A stretch of DNA of 32,583 bases. It comes from Nitrospirales bacterium (lineage in GTDB: Bacteria > Nitrospirota > Nitrospiria > Nitrospirales > UBA8639). Positions within the stretch are counted from its first letter, which is position 1; each line of letters opens with the position of its first letter. The position numbers and the translations under genes were made by a program. Where the stretch lies: contig RKSG01000089.1 in NCBI GenBank assembly GCA_007570995.1, positions 1 through 32,583 on the forward strand, given 5' to 3'. Positions 16,901 to 24,195 of the stretch are shown one piece after another. Below the pieces are notes generated by a model, which worked only from the letters and a program-made list of their open reading frames with translations, was not told the origin of the DNA and searched no databases.

Positions 16901-18906
16901 TCACCGTCCCAAACCCAATCAACCACGGTTGCGTCATACGATTTAATTTGGCCGACCTCATCTTCCACATGACCGGGAAGACCGCGAGTCGGCAATTGCA
17001 TTTCCACCCAATCGTAAATGCGCACCACAGCCGGATCGGATTGCCAATTGGTTTTTTCAGTGTTCTCAACGATCCTGAACCGTTTTCCGAACCAGTCAAC
17101 GGTGGTCCCCACCAATTTGTCAGACGTCACCGGCCCGGCAATGCGCCCCATACGATCGGGCAACTCGCGAAGTGGAGGCATCACGTCGTTCTGGATACCA
17201 GGAGCCTGCAAGGTGTTATACACCCGCCAGTAGCCCCACATGCCAGCCACATAGTGATGCGCCACGTGGCAATGGAACAAAAAGTCACCGGCCAGATATT
17301 GACACAAACCGGATCCGCATTCCGTTTCCAGATCAATTGCTTCAGACGGCCCTATCACCTCCACGTCAACCCGGTCTGATTTGGCACGAATGAGCGGATA
17401 TTTCACGGGCCCATTCTGCCCCTTGTGCCACATGGGCATCTGATCGACCGCTCGAGGGCTTCGGACCCATCGAATCGCACCGCCATGCGGATGATGGGAA
17501 TGGAACACCTCGGACCCGCCATGCACCAGACGAAACTTGGCAGGATCCCCCAAATAACTCCGTGGAATTGTCGGCCCTGCATCACCGAACGTGTATGCAC
17601 TGTACGCCATGGACTCGTCTTCAAACCCAAAGTACTCATGTTGAACGTGCATATTGTTGATGCCAAACGGCTCACTTCGGTAGTTCAGTGCCCTGGCCCC
17701 TGGCCGATAGGCATCGGTTAACGGGTCACGTTGCGGAAGGAAGTCCCCATGCCGGTTCACGGGTCGGAAGGCTTCATCGCCTACTTCGTGGTAGATTAAC
17801 ACAAATTCCCGGAAGTCTGGCCCTTGGCCATTTTGAATGATGGCTTGCCAACCACTCGACATCGCATCGGCAGAACCCACCCCAAGTGGATCCAGATACT
17901 CCGAACCAGCCGGTTCAACCACGAACACCCCAAACAGCCCCATCACTGTCAGCTCACGGTCATTACTGTAACTGTGGAACTGCCGCCCGCCTTCCTGCGT
18001 GGCAGGATGGATATACCACTCCATGTGCACGGGTGTGGCGTCACAATGTTCTTCTCCCTCTTCTTCACCCTCTTCGCCTTCTTCCTCTTCTTCACAATCT
18101 TCGCCAGGGCCATAGGCAATGGCATCAGGATTTGTCGTCGTCGCAGGCTGGCCTGTCTTACTGACCACCATGCTGGACCCGTTGATGTGGAGACTGACAT
18201 CCTCTCCGAATTCCAATTGATTGCGCAGTGTGATTCTGACACAATCGCCTTGATTGCCACGAATCACCAGCGGTTGAATGTATTGACCCTGAATGCCGTT
18301 TTTCACAGCACCTGGGTCATGATGGCCTTCCGCCTCCCGCGCTTCGGCATTGCTGGCCTCTTCTGCACGAACCTTCTCAATATTCTCGGTCAGCACGTAC
18401 ATATAGCCTGGGTAATAATCCAGCCATTGATTTAGAGTGATTTCCACATTGATGGCCGACACGTCATATTTTCGAACCGGAGCCGCCGTCGGACATCTCC
18501 CATCGCTTGTCAGGGAAACCGGTTCAATATCGGCATCGGAAGACAGCAAGTAATTCCCCTTACCCGCACCGTATTGATGCATCATGGACATCGTGTCAAA
18601 TCCCCCGGAGCCAGAGGATCCTGCTTCCCTGCCCATTTGCCGCATCAAACGCTCATGCTGCTGTTCAACAAGCGCGGCGCGCTCTGCCCTCCCCTCCTGG
18701 GCATTTTCGACAATCGTCTGCCCTTTAAGGCGCTCTGTCCACGTCGGGCTCTGATGACTCATCCCTGTTGTGTGAAGCAATGGTTGCACAGTGCGCTCTT
18801 CAGCTCCCGCAACCGACAACGGAAGCATAAGGAACGCGAGAGCAAACATACTTTTCACTCCCGGAAACGCACATGATCTTACGGAAAAACGATTAAAACG
18901 AAACAT
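13942..18906 (-). CDS. Giant multicopper oxidase (~1654 aa), MofA-like candidate
   Basis: Start at MFRFNRFSVRSCAFPGVKSMFALAFLMLPLSVAGA with CGGAGG upstream. Contains FHCHVAHHYVAGM (canonical HCHxxxHxxxxM), VFHSHHPHGG, NTHFHFVQF, VFCHDHAFGGTTWPHG. Confidence 0.9.
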   Translation of the reverse strand: MFRFNRFSVRSCAFPGVKSMFALAFLMLPLSVAGAEERTVQPLLHTTGMSHQSPTWTERLKGQTIVENAQEGRAERAALVEQQHERLMRQMGREAGSSGSGGFDTMSMMHQYGAGKGNYLLSSDADIEPVSLTSDGRCPTAAPVRKYDVSAINVEITLNQWLDYYPGYMYVLTENIEKVRAEEASNAEAREAEGHHDPGAVKNGIQGQYIQPLVIRGNQGDCVRITLRNQLEFGEDVSLHINGSSMVVSKTGQPATTTNPDAIAYGPGEDCEEEEEGEEGEEEGEEHCDATPVHMEWYIHPATQEGGRQFHSYSNDRELTVMGLFGVFVVEPAGSEYLDPLGVGSADAMSSGWQAIIQNGQGPDFREFVLIYHEVGDEAFRPVNRHGDFLPQRDPLTDAYRPGARALNYRSEPFGINNMHVQHEYFGFEDESMAYSAYTFGDAGPTIPRSYLGDPAKFRLVHGGSEVFHSHHPHGGAIRWVRSPRAVDQMPMWHKGQNGPVKYPLIRAKSDRVDVEVIGPSEAIDLETECGSGLCQYLAGDFLFHCHVAHHYVAGMWGYWRVYNTLQAPGIQNDVMPPLRELPDRMGRIAGPVTSDKLVGTTVDWFGKRFRIVENTEKTNWQSDPAVVRIYDWVEMQLPTRGLPGHVEDEVGQIKSYDATVVDWVWDGDRAMSEKESTVENPKYHPEWQGYKQGERRPIWFEASTGKVAWPWLTPHFGKRAPFSPDRNPAPWLEMIHLDDDGQPSVEPARPGENGRWSLCPERAGSQEYNIHFIKLPIELSAAQGDQDAIVDPNGLLYVVHDEEEAIRQNNDLKVPLVFRANIYDCMDWILTSEWLDDDFTNFQSSKINTHFHFVQFDNQASDGVISGFSYEQSVRPFTQFEKKTEKGLPVPMNARFTKAAKQGDRTIHVTNAKQYHVGTVILVGADNVEGSEVKRITSIDEKAQTLTLKEPLRHAHPVGDIVTVEFVRQRFWADADVGSVFCHDHAFGGTTWPHGAICSFLIEPFGSTWHDPVTGEAKRTGPVMDIHTVEPVGYGVSGSFRELMVQIMDTVPHTVNVVTAGNPPGQPVEVALEAGRTVSFQMPPNDSIKMTPMPFLNGGTHTTGGALNFRAEPFAQRLANNADPSQIFNSTIHGDPSTAMVRAYLGDTIVFRLIDVTMNESNVFTVSGHSFLTERYAGDANRKNSIHIGIAERYDLVVPQAGGPRLQPGDYMYFNGRSSKLSEGSWGVVRVLDEPVPDLQPLPNAGFGGPGLKKPLPLCPSDAPVKNFNVVAIDYPQMVFNPNVEEAIEVDFERTIAVRNPNARIYILEEEAAKVSGEFQPMPLTLRANVGDCLKVKLTNKMKEGRASFSAFALAFDPADSQGVNLGKNAGDQTVAPGKSRTYTYYADPSTGETQSLVWDWGNVALNPRNGLFGGIIIGPKGSHYRDPKTGADISLKNSWVADVIVDRTIPGNEYRANYRDVSLYFQDEDNIIGTSFMPYVQNVAGLVGVNYRNEPYLYREELGCSLGRMFQPCQVDDPQDPVTPLIEAHAGDPVRIHVFGASNEQNGMFTLEKHEWPIEPFMEGADQISVVEFSGSEGVDVFVPAAGGPYAMTGDYVYSNARLPYSQSGQWGYFRVLSKNDQRILPLRGVTPGVKEAQIDRFSEGRVSQVSF

Positions 18907-18998
18907 AGCCAGCCTCCGTAACAAGGAACACACCTTCTGGGAAACACTTGTGGAATGACACAATCCATCCTCGTCATATCAGATGCAACAGTGAGGGG

Positions 18999-19028
18999 AG
19001 CGTATCGAAAACCATTCGAACATGTCAA
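18999..19028 (-). promoter_or_regulatory. Candidate sigma70-like promoter for the multicopper oxidase
   Basis: Minus strand TTGACA (19023-19028), 18-nt spacer, TACGCT (18999-19004). The -35 is perfect, the -10 weak. Confidence 0.3.
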
Positions 19029-19106
19029 GCCTCCTGGCCTGAGCACACTGGAAGGGCCGTGACAACAAAACGACAGCTGCCTCATACCCCCTTCTCACGC
19101 CTGCCC

Positions 19107-19958
19107 TCATCCCGTTTCAGATCGCACACAATGCCGAAAAGCTTCGCCGATCTCTTGTACCACAGCACCGGGCATTCGCACGCCCACCGGCACGCCGTTC
19201 AACTGAGTCACGGGCAACACTTCGATGGTCGTTCCAACCAGAAACAACTCATCAGCCTGCGACAACTCCTCTTCTCGAACAGCCCGTTCTTCTACGGCAA
19301 TGCCGTGTTTTCTCGCCAGTTCCAGCACGATGGCCCGTGTGACACCAGACAAGAGCTGGTCGCTCAGGAAAGGTGTGACGATCCCCCCCTGCTTAACCAG
19401 ACATACATTGCTCGTGGCACCTTCAGTGACCAATCCATCCTTCACCAGAATCGCTTCAAAGGCACCGGCTTCGTTCGCGGCCTGTTTGGCCAAGATATTC
19501 GGCAACAGATTCAGGCTTTTGACAGAGCATCGGGCCCACCGCAAATCCGGGAGGGTGATAGCATGGACCCCCTGCCATTGGAGGGACACGTCAACCTCGG
19601 CCATGTTCCGAAACGTCATCATAAGAGTGGGACACACTGAATCCGGGAAGCAGTGATCCCTTGGAGCCACACCACGGGTCACCTGGATGTACACCTTGCC
19701 CTCGTCACAATGGTTTCTTGCGATGCCCTCCCTGATCAATGCCTCCCATTCAGTGTTAGAAAGCGGACAGGGAAGGGAGATGGCCTGAGCACTCCGCTCG
19801 AATCGCAAGAAATGGTCGTGAAGTCGGAAGGGAACGCCATGATACACTCGAATCACTTCGTAGACGCCGTCGCCAAACTGGACCCCCCGATCCTCAATGG
19901 AGATTTTCGCTTCTTCAAGCGGAAGAAAGTGTCCGTTCAGATACGCAATGCCGGGCAT
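19107..19958 (-). CDS. Aminotransferase class IV, D-amino-acid transaminase-like
   Basis: 283 aa; YLNGHFLPLEEAKISIEDRGVQFGDGVYEVIRVYHG, SVKSLNLLPNILAKQAANEAGAFEAILVKDGLVTEGATSNVCLV (PLP Lys region), SGVTRAIVLELA. Confidence 0.88.
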   Translation of the reverse strand: MPGIAYLNGHFLPLEEAKISIEDRGVQFGDGVYEVIRVYHGVPFRLHDHFLRFERSAQAISLPCPLSNTEWEALIREGIARNHCDEGKVYIQVTRGVAPRDHCFPDSVCPTLMMTFRNMAEVDVSLQWQGVHAITLPDLRWARCSVKSLNLLPNILAKQAANEAGAFEAILVKDGLVTEGATSNVCLVKQGGIVTPFLSDQLLSGVTRAIVLELARKHGIAVEERAVREEELSQADELFLVGTTIEVLPVTQLNGVPVGVRMPGAVVQEIGEAFRHCVRSETG

Positions 19959-19973
19959 GAGAAGACCGTCTCG

Positions 19974-20288
19974 TCAGGAACCCTCTTCCCGAACGTGGAT
20001 CAGAAACACGCGTCGGGCTTCGGCCGTAAACTTCCAAGCCATCCGCTTATGAAACTCCAATCGATGCGTCCCGGGCTGGCGTGGTTCAAATTCAAACTGA
20101 TGGTTACCTGATTCCACTGCATTATTGCTGGTGGTACACACAAAATCATCCTCCGTCAGCACCAGGCAGCACGCATCATAGACAGGCACCCATTGTTCAC
20201 CCCGCGTGCGATCCTCCCAGAGTTTCACGGTCAAGGGAACGCCAACTGTGGCATCGAGACATTGCACATCAGGTTGGTGCGCATCCAT
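19974..20288 (-). CDS. Chagasin/I42-like small Ig-fold protein
   Basis: 104 aa; GVPLTVKLWEDRTRGEQWVPVYD...GNHQFEFEPRQPGTHRLEFHKRMAWKFTAEARRVFLIHV resembles the I42 inhibitor layout with a degenerate RPW loop (KRMAW). Confidence 0.55.
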   Translation of the reverse strand: MDAHQPDVQCLDATVGVPLTVKLWEDRTRGEQWVPVYDACCLVLTEDDFVCTTSNNAVESGNHQFEFEPRQPGTHRLEFHKRMAWKFTAEARRVFLIHVREEGS

Positions 20289-20434
20289 CAGCGTATCCGA
20301 ATTGGGGTATCACACGGATCAACGTTGCCGAAAGGGAAAGCGTCTCCCACTTCCAAAGCGGCAGGAATCAGGATCAACGGCTTCCATCCCCAGAAGCACA
20401 GAAAAGACCGGAGAGGAGAACGGCTCTCTTACCA

Positions 20435-20770
20435 TTACAGTCCTCGGCACGAGGCACTGATAAAAATTTCGCCGTCCTGAACCCGAACATCATAACTCGC
20501 AACACAATACCCCCCTCCATCTGTCCCAAAGCCAGTGCGAACGTCAAATTGGAGATCATGCCAAGGACACCCGACGACATACCCTTTCAGCTTTCCCTTG
20601 GCGAGTGGCCCCCCCTCATGCGGACAGATGTTGTTGATCGCGAAAAAGTTTCCAGAGACATGAAAGAGCGCAATGGTCCTGTTCTTCACCTTGACGGTTT
20701 TTGACGTTCCGTGAGGAACATCTTCTACCTTCCCAACGCATACAAACTCGTCTGATGATTGAGGTTCCAT
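20435..20770 (-). CDS. Rieske [2Fe-2S] ferredoxin-like protein
   Basis: 111 aa; NNICPHEGGPLAKGKLKGYVVGCPWHDLQFDVRTG carries both Rieske Cys/His pairs. Confidence 0.9.
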   Translation of the reverse strand: MEPQSSDEFVCVGKVEDVPHGTSKTVKVKNRTIALFHVSGNFFAINNICPHEGGPLAKGKLKGYVVGCPWHDLQFDVRTGFGTDGGGYCVASYDVRVQDGEIFISASCRGL

Positions 20771-20846
20771 AAGTCACTGGGGCCGTTTGGTTCTGAAAGG
20801 CATGCTTCCGTCCGTCAAGTGAGAATCCGCGCACCCCCTGTGCTGC

Positions 20847-21374
20847 TTACATCCGCAGGGTAAAGACGAGTTCGTGTCCCACAGAGACTCGGGCGCGGTC
20901 AACAAATCCGCTGTTCGCCACAAGCACGTACCGCGCTCGTTCAGGAGGTGGCCCATACCACTCACAGGGATCGTGCACACAGGGGACAGCGGTTTCGACA
21001 ATATGGACGACACGTTTACTTTCATCGATCCATATCAAATCAACATTGAACTGGTACTGTTTGGTCCAGACTTGGTGCAGACCGGACTGTTCAAACAGAA
21101 ACAGCATGCCATGGTTGTCTGGAAGTACTTCCCGGAAGGCCAACCCGAACAGCAACTTTTCTGGTGTCTCGGCAACTTCTGCCTCAAGTGTAACCTCATT
21201 GGGAAAATGGACGACGATGACGCCCGTGTCTGGAGGAGCATTAAAAAGCATTGCCCCGGAAATTAACAACATCGACATGAGAATCAGAAACAGGATCCGT
21301 TTCTTCTTACGAGGCGTTGACGTTTTGCCTGGTGTTGAGTGAGTTGTGTGCGAAGCCATGGGACGGAACGACAT
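20847..21374 (-). CDS. DUF192 family protein
   Basis: 175 aa; membrane anchor, then EVTLEAEVAETPEKLLFGLAFREVLPDNHGMLFLFEQSGLHQVWTKQYQFNVDLIWIDESKRVVHIVETAVPCVHDPCEWYGPPPERARYVLVANSGFV. Confidence 0.88.
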   Translation of the reverse strand: MSFRPMASHTTHSTPGKTSTPRKKKRILFLILMSMLLISGAMLFNAPPDTGVIVVHFPNEVTLEAEVAETPEKLLFGLAFREVLPDNHGMLFLFEQSGLHQVWTKQYQFNVDLIWIDESKRVVHIVETAVPCVHDPCEWYGPPPERARYVLVANSGFVDRARVSVGHELVFTLRM

Positions 21375-21628
21375 GGTTGCGAAATAAGCGGGACACTCCA
21401 GACTGCCGCGTGTCCCGTTGGTTATAGAGGCTCTCTATCACCTGTTCACCGCCAACATGGCCTGAGAACGTCCCCTACCATCTCATCATCTCACAGCAAG
21501 GAATCTCGCAATAGAACGACACACCCGGGCCACTCGCCGCCTTTTACCTTTTGGCCAATAGGATTGACGTAGTGTACCATGAGAGGATGTTCGGCCTGTC
21601 TGCTCACTGTCGACAAGGAGGCTGTATC

Positions 21629-21966
21629 ATGAAAAAATGACGCTCGCATTGTTCACGTGGATGACCTTGTCTCTGTCTGCTGCAATCTCCTCATTCGCCT
21701 CATCACCTGTTCCACCCGTTGTCATTGACCATTTTGTCGCCGATCTGTTCCCCAAAGCCAGTCATTACTTCTGAGTCGTCAACGCCACACAGAAGGACAC
21801 CCAACGGGAAATCATCGTCGATCTTAAAACCTTTGTCACTCCAAAAGAAGGGGATGCCCCCGTTGAAACCAGGTTTTTACTGCTGATCCGTGATGGAGAA
21901 GTGTTCGCAGCACAAAACATCCCAGTCAATGCCACAGTCGATTGCGGGAAAGAAGAAGCTGTCTGA
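21629..21966 (+). pseudogene. Disrupted small secreted-protein gene (early frameshift plus in-frame TGA)
   Basis: AAGGAGG RBS then ATG AAA AAA TGA (21629-21640). The +1-shifted frame from 21637 reads MTLALFTWMTLSLSAAISSFASSPVPPVVIDHFVADLFPKASHYF*VVNATQKDTQREIIVDLKTFVTPKEGDAPVETRFLLLIRDGEVFAAQNIPVNATVDCGKEEAV*, with internal TGA at 21772-21774. Confidence 0.65.
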
Positions 21967-21986
21967 CCATCCAGGGTCAAGTGACA

Positions 21987-22023
21987 AAAAAGCCCCGTTC
22001 CCAAAACTGGAACGGGGCTTTTT
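21987..22023. terminator. Bidirectional Rho-independent terminator
   Basis: AAAAAGCCCCGTTCC-caaaact-GGAACGGGGCTTTTT, perfect 15-bp stem between convergent genes. Confidence 0.9.
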
Positions 22024-22047
22024 GCTTTCCTTGTCTGTCTTCAACAA

Positions 22048-22542
22048 TCAGCGAAGAACCAGAAGCGTGCCACCCACATGCGCGCCATGCAACTGACATT
22101 TGTACTGCAGGGTGTTGCTTGCCGTAACATATGTCAAGTCGCTGACCGGAATACCAATGTACTTGGTTTCACCTGGCTCCAGGGTAATCTTCACATGCAT
22201 TGACGTTGGCCCGGCAAACGCAGAATCTGCATTGAGGTCAAACCCATGCACACTGTCAAGTGAATTGGTCACCTTGAGAAGCACCGGGCGACCTGCTCGC
22301 CCCCCTGTTCCCTGAGATGTGAGATCAAGGATGGCTGTTGGCGGATACCATACCTTTTTGCCACCGATCTCCATCGCAATAAAACTCACGTCAACATCAA
22401 GTGTTTTAAACGGCTGTCCTACAACGGACCCGGAAGCGAGATCCCCAACTTCCACACCTCCGGACTGCAACGCCAACGCGACCGAAGAACCAGTCGCCAC
22501 CAGAATGAAACTCAAAAGGACGGATAGAAGCACCTTGCGCAT
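22048..22542 (-). CDS. Small secreted cupredoxin-like protein
   Basis: 164 aa, signal peptide; TNSLDSVHGFDLNADS...ITLEPGETKYIGIPVSDL...LQYKCQLHGAHVGGTLLVLR, cupredoxin C-terminal Cys/His loop. Confidence 0.8.
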   Translation of the reverse strand: MRKVLLSVLLSFILVATGSSVALALQSGGVEVGDLASGSVVGQPFKTLDVDVSFIAMEIGGKKVWYPPTAILDLTSQGTGGRAGRPVLLKVTNSLDSVHGFDLNADSAFAGPTSMHVKITLEPGETKYIGIPVSDLTYVTASNTLQYKCQLHGAHVGGTLLVLR

Positions 22543-22909
22543 TGCCGTACCTCCCCACTTCTAAAGGACGTTAATAATAAAAAGTGCCGTCGAACAACCC
22601 TCAGGACCCTTCAATTTTCAGACAGCCCTATCGTTCTCCCACCAATAACGGTTGCCACTTATAGCATATGCCGTCCGGTGACGCAAGGCAGTTTTTGAGA
22701 GAATCGGAAAGCACAACGCCGGGTCATCCAAGACCATTTTCAGGACAATGCCGAACCGTGTTCCATGCGTGGCACAACATTCCCCGTCAGGCCCGCTTCA
22801 CCCACCCAATCCGGAACTGCCACGGGAAATGTACAAAGAACGTTTCCCTCAACAACGCCCGGCATCATTGTTGTACAATGACCCGCCACAAACGTAAACT
22901 GGAGGCACC

Positions 22910-23956
22910 ATGAGGCCCTCCGGGAAGACAGGTGAAGCCATGATGAGATTTCTCGTCCCTGTCACCTTTCGCCTGCTTTTCTGTGTGATCGCGCTCGTCG
23001 CAGGCATCCCGCTACAGGTCACAGCATTTTCAATTGAACAACCGAAGGCTTTCAGCAGCCACCCTTCGCATCAGAACATTGCGGTCGTCATCAACGTCGG
23101 GCAAGTCACGGGCATTACCAGTGTCAGATTCCACTGGTACGGGGAACAGGAAGACATGCTCAAGAAATCTGACGACGACACATTCGCAACCGTCATCGCC
23201 TCCCCTCCGTTTGAAGTTGACCTTTACCCACCCAAGGAAGCCATTGGTACGTATCGCCTGCTGGCTGTTGCTGAACAGAAAGGGCGACAAAACGACAACG
23301 AAGAATGGGCGATCTTCGACGAAGTCCTTCTCCATATCCAACCCCATAGCCCATTGCAAGCCATCGAATTTCAAACGGAGAAACCATTAAAATTTGGCCG
23401 TGCAAGCACTGTTCGGGTCTATGATCAACTGGATTTTCTGGGCAAAACAATCGCGCTTCCGGTCATAGGGCGCTTTGCGGACGGGACGTTGCGGTCCATT
23501 CGTAGCGCATCCGCGGGGACAACGTATCACGTCGACGATCCGTCGGTTATTACCATCAGTCAACATGGACTGCTTCGGCTGACGGGCAATGGCTTCACGA
23601 CACTCACCGTCCGCAATAGCGGGCTGACACGCACACTTGACGTTCTGGTGCAAGTCAAGACAGAACCAAACCAACCACCCATTGCCGACCCGGGTCCAAC
23701 CCAGACCATCGATTCACACGACACGGTCATACTGAGTGGCCTCAACAGCTACGATCCAGAGGGGGAATCTCTCCAATACCATTGGGCACAGATCCGTGGT
23801 AGCAAGGTGGCCCTCCTCGACCCCTATGCGTCCCAAGCTCGCTTTTTAGCGCCTTTTGTGGTTGAACCCCGTCTCTTCCGATTTCAACTCAGAGTCACCG
23901 ACATCCAAGGAGCCGACAGTGTGCCCGCATGGGTGGATATTGTGGTGGAACCGTAG
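22910..23956 (+). CDS. Secreted protein with C-terminal PKD/REJ-like Ig-fold domain
   Basis: 348 aa; signal-like N-terminus; PIADPGPTQTIDSHDTVILSGLNSYDPEGESLQYHWAQIRGSKVALLDPYASQARFLAP...FRFQLRVTDIQGADS. GGAGG precedes the ATG at 22910; the alternative start MMRFLV is also possible. Confidence 0.75.
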   Translation: MRPSGKTGEAMMRFLVPVTFRLLFCVIALVAGIPLQVTAFSIEQPKAFSSHPSHQNIAVVINVGQVTGITSVRFHWYGEQEDMLKKSDDDTFATVIASPPFEVDLYPPKEAIGTYRLLAVAEQKGRQNDNEEWAIFDEVLLHIQPHSPLQAIEFQTEKPLKFGRASTVRVYDQLDFLGKTIALPVIGRFADGTLRSIRSASAGTTYHVDDPSVITISQHGLLRLTGNGFTTLTVRNSGLTRTLDVLVQVKTEPNQPPIADPGPTQTIDSHDTVILSGLNSYDPEGESLQYHWAQIRGSKVALLDPYASQARFLAPFVVEPRLFRFQLRVTDIQGADSVPAWVDIVVEP

Positions 23957-24195
23957 CGTATGAACCCCGCCAACCAGACACGGAGCAGGATGGAGACAGA
24001 ACACGGGTACACAGGACAACCCAAGCTGCAGATATCACCCTCCACACGTTGCTCGCGATGATCTCACTGATCATCCGTGCTGAATTTGCATTGACGTTGC
24101 CAGCAATCTACAATCCAGCTCGTTTGTATTCCGTACAGGCTCTGTCATCCGTGGCTATCCGCGGAATGGACGTTGGCGGGGACCGTCGTGCACCA

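Noticed and set aside
16591-17379. 262-aa plus-strand ORF opposite the multicopper oxidase
   Set aside because: Antisense shadow; it crosses the HCHVAHHYVAGM copper signature on the minus strand.
21772-21774. TGA as a selenocysteine codon
   Set aside because: The same gene also has an early frameshift, the flanking residues do not resemble a redox motif, and I could not recognise a SECIS hairpin; decay is simpler.
23929-24195. N-terminal extension of the 388-aa lipoprotein ORF
   Set aside because: Overlaps the previous gene's end and is not signal-like; MKDYNTDM at 24196 (or the following Met) followed by a lipobox-like segment is the better start.
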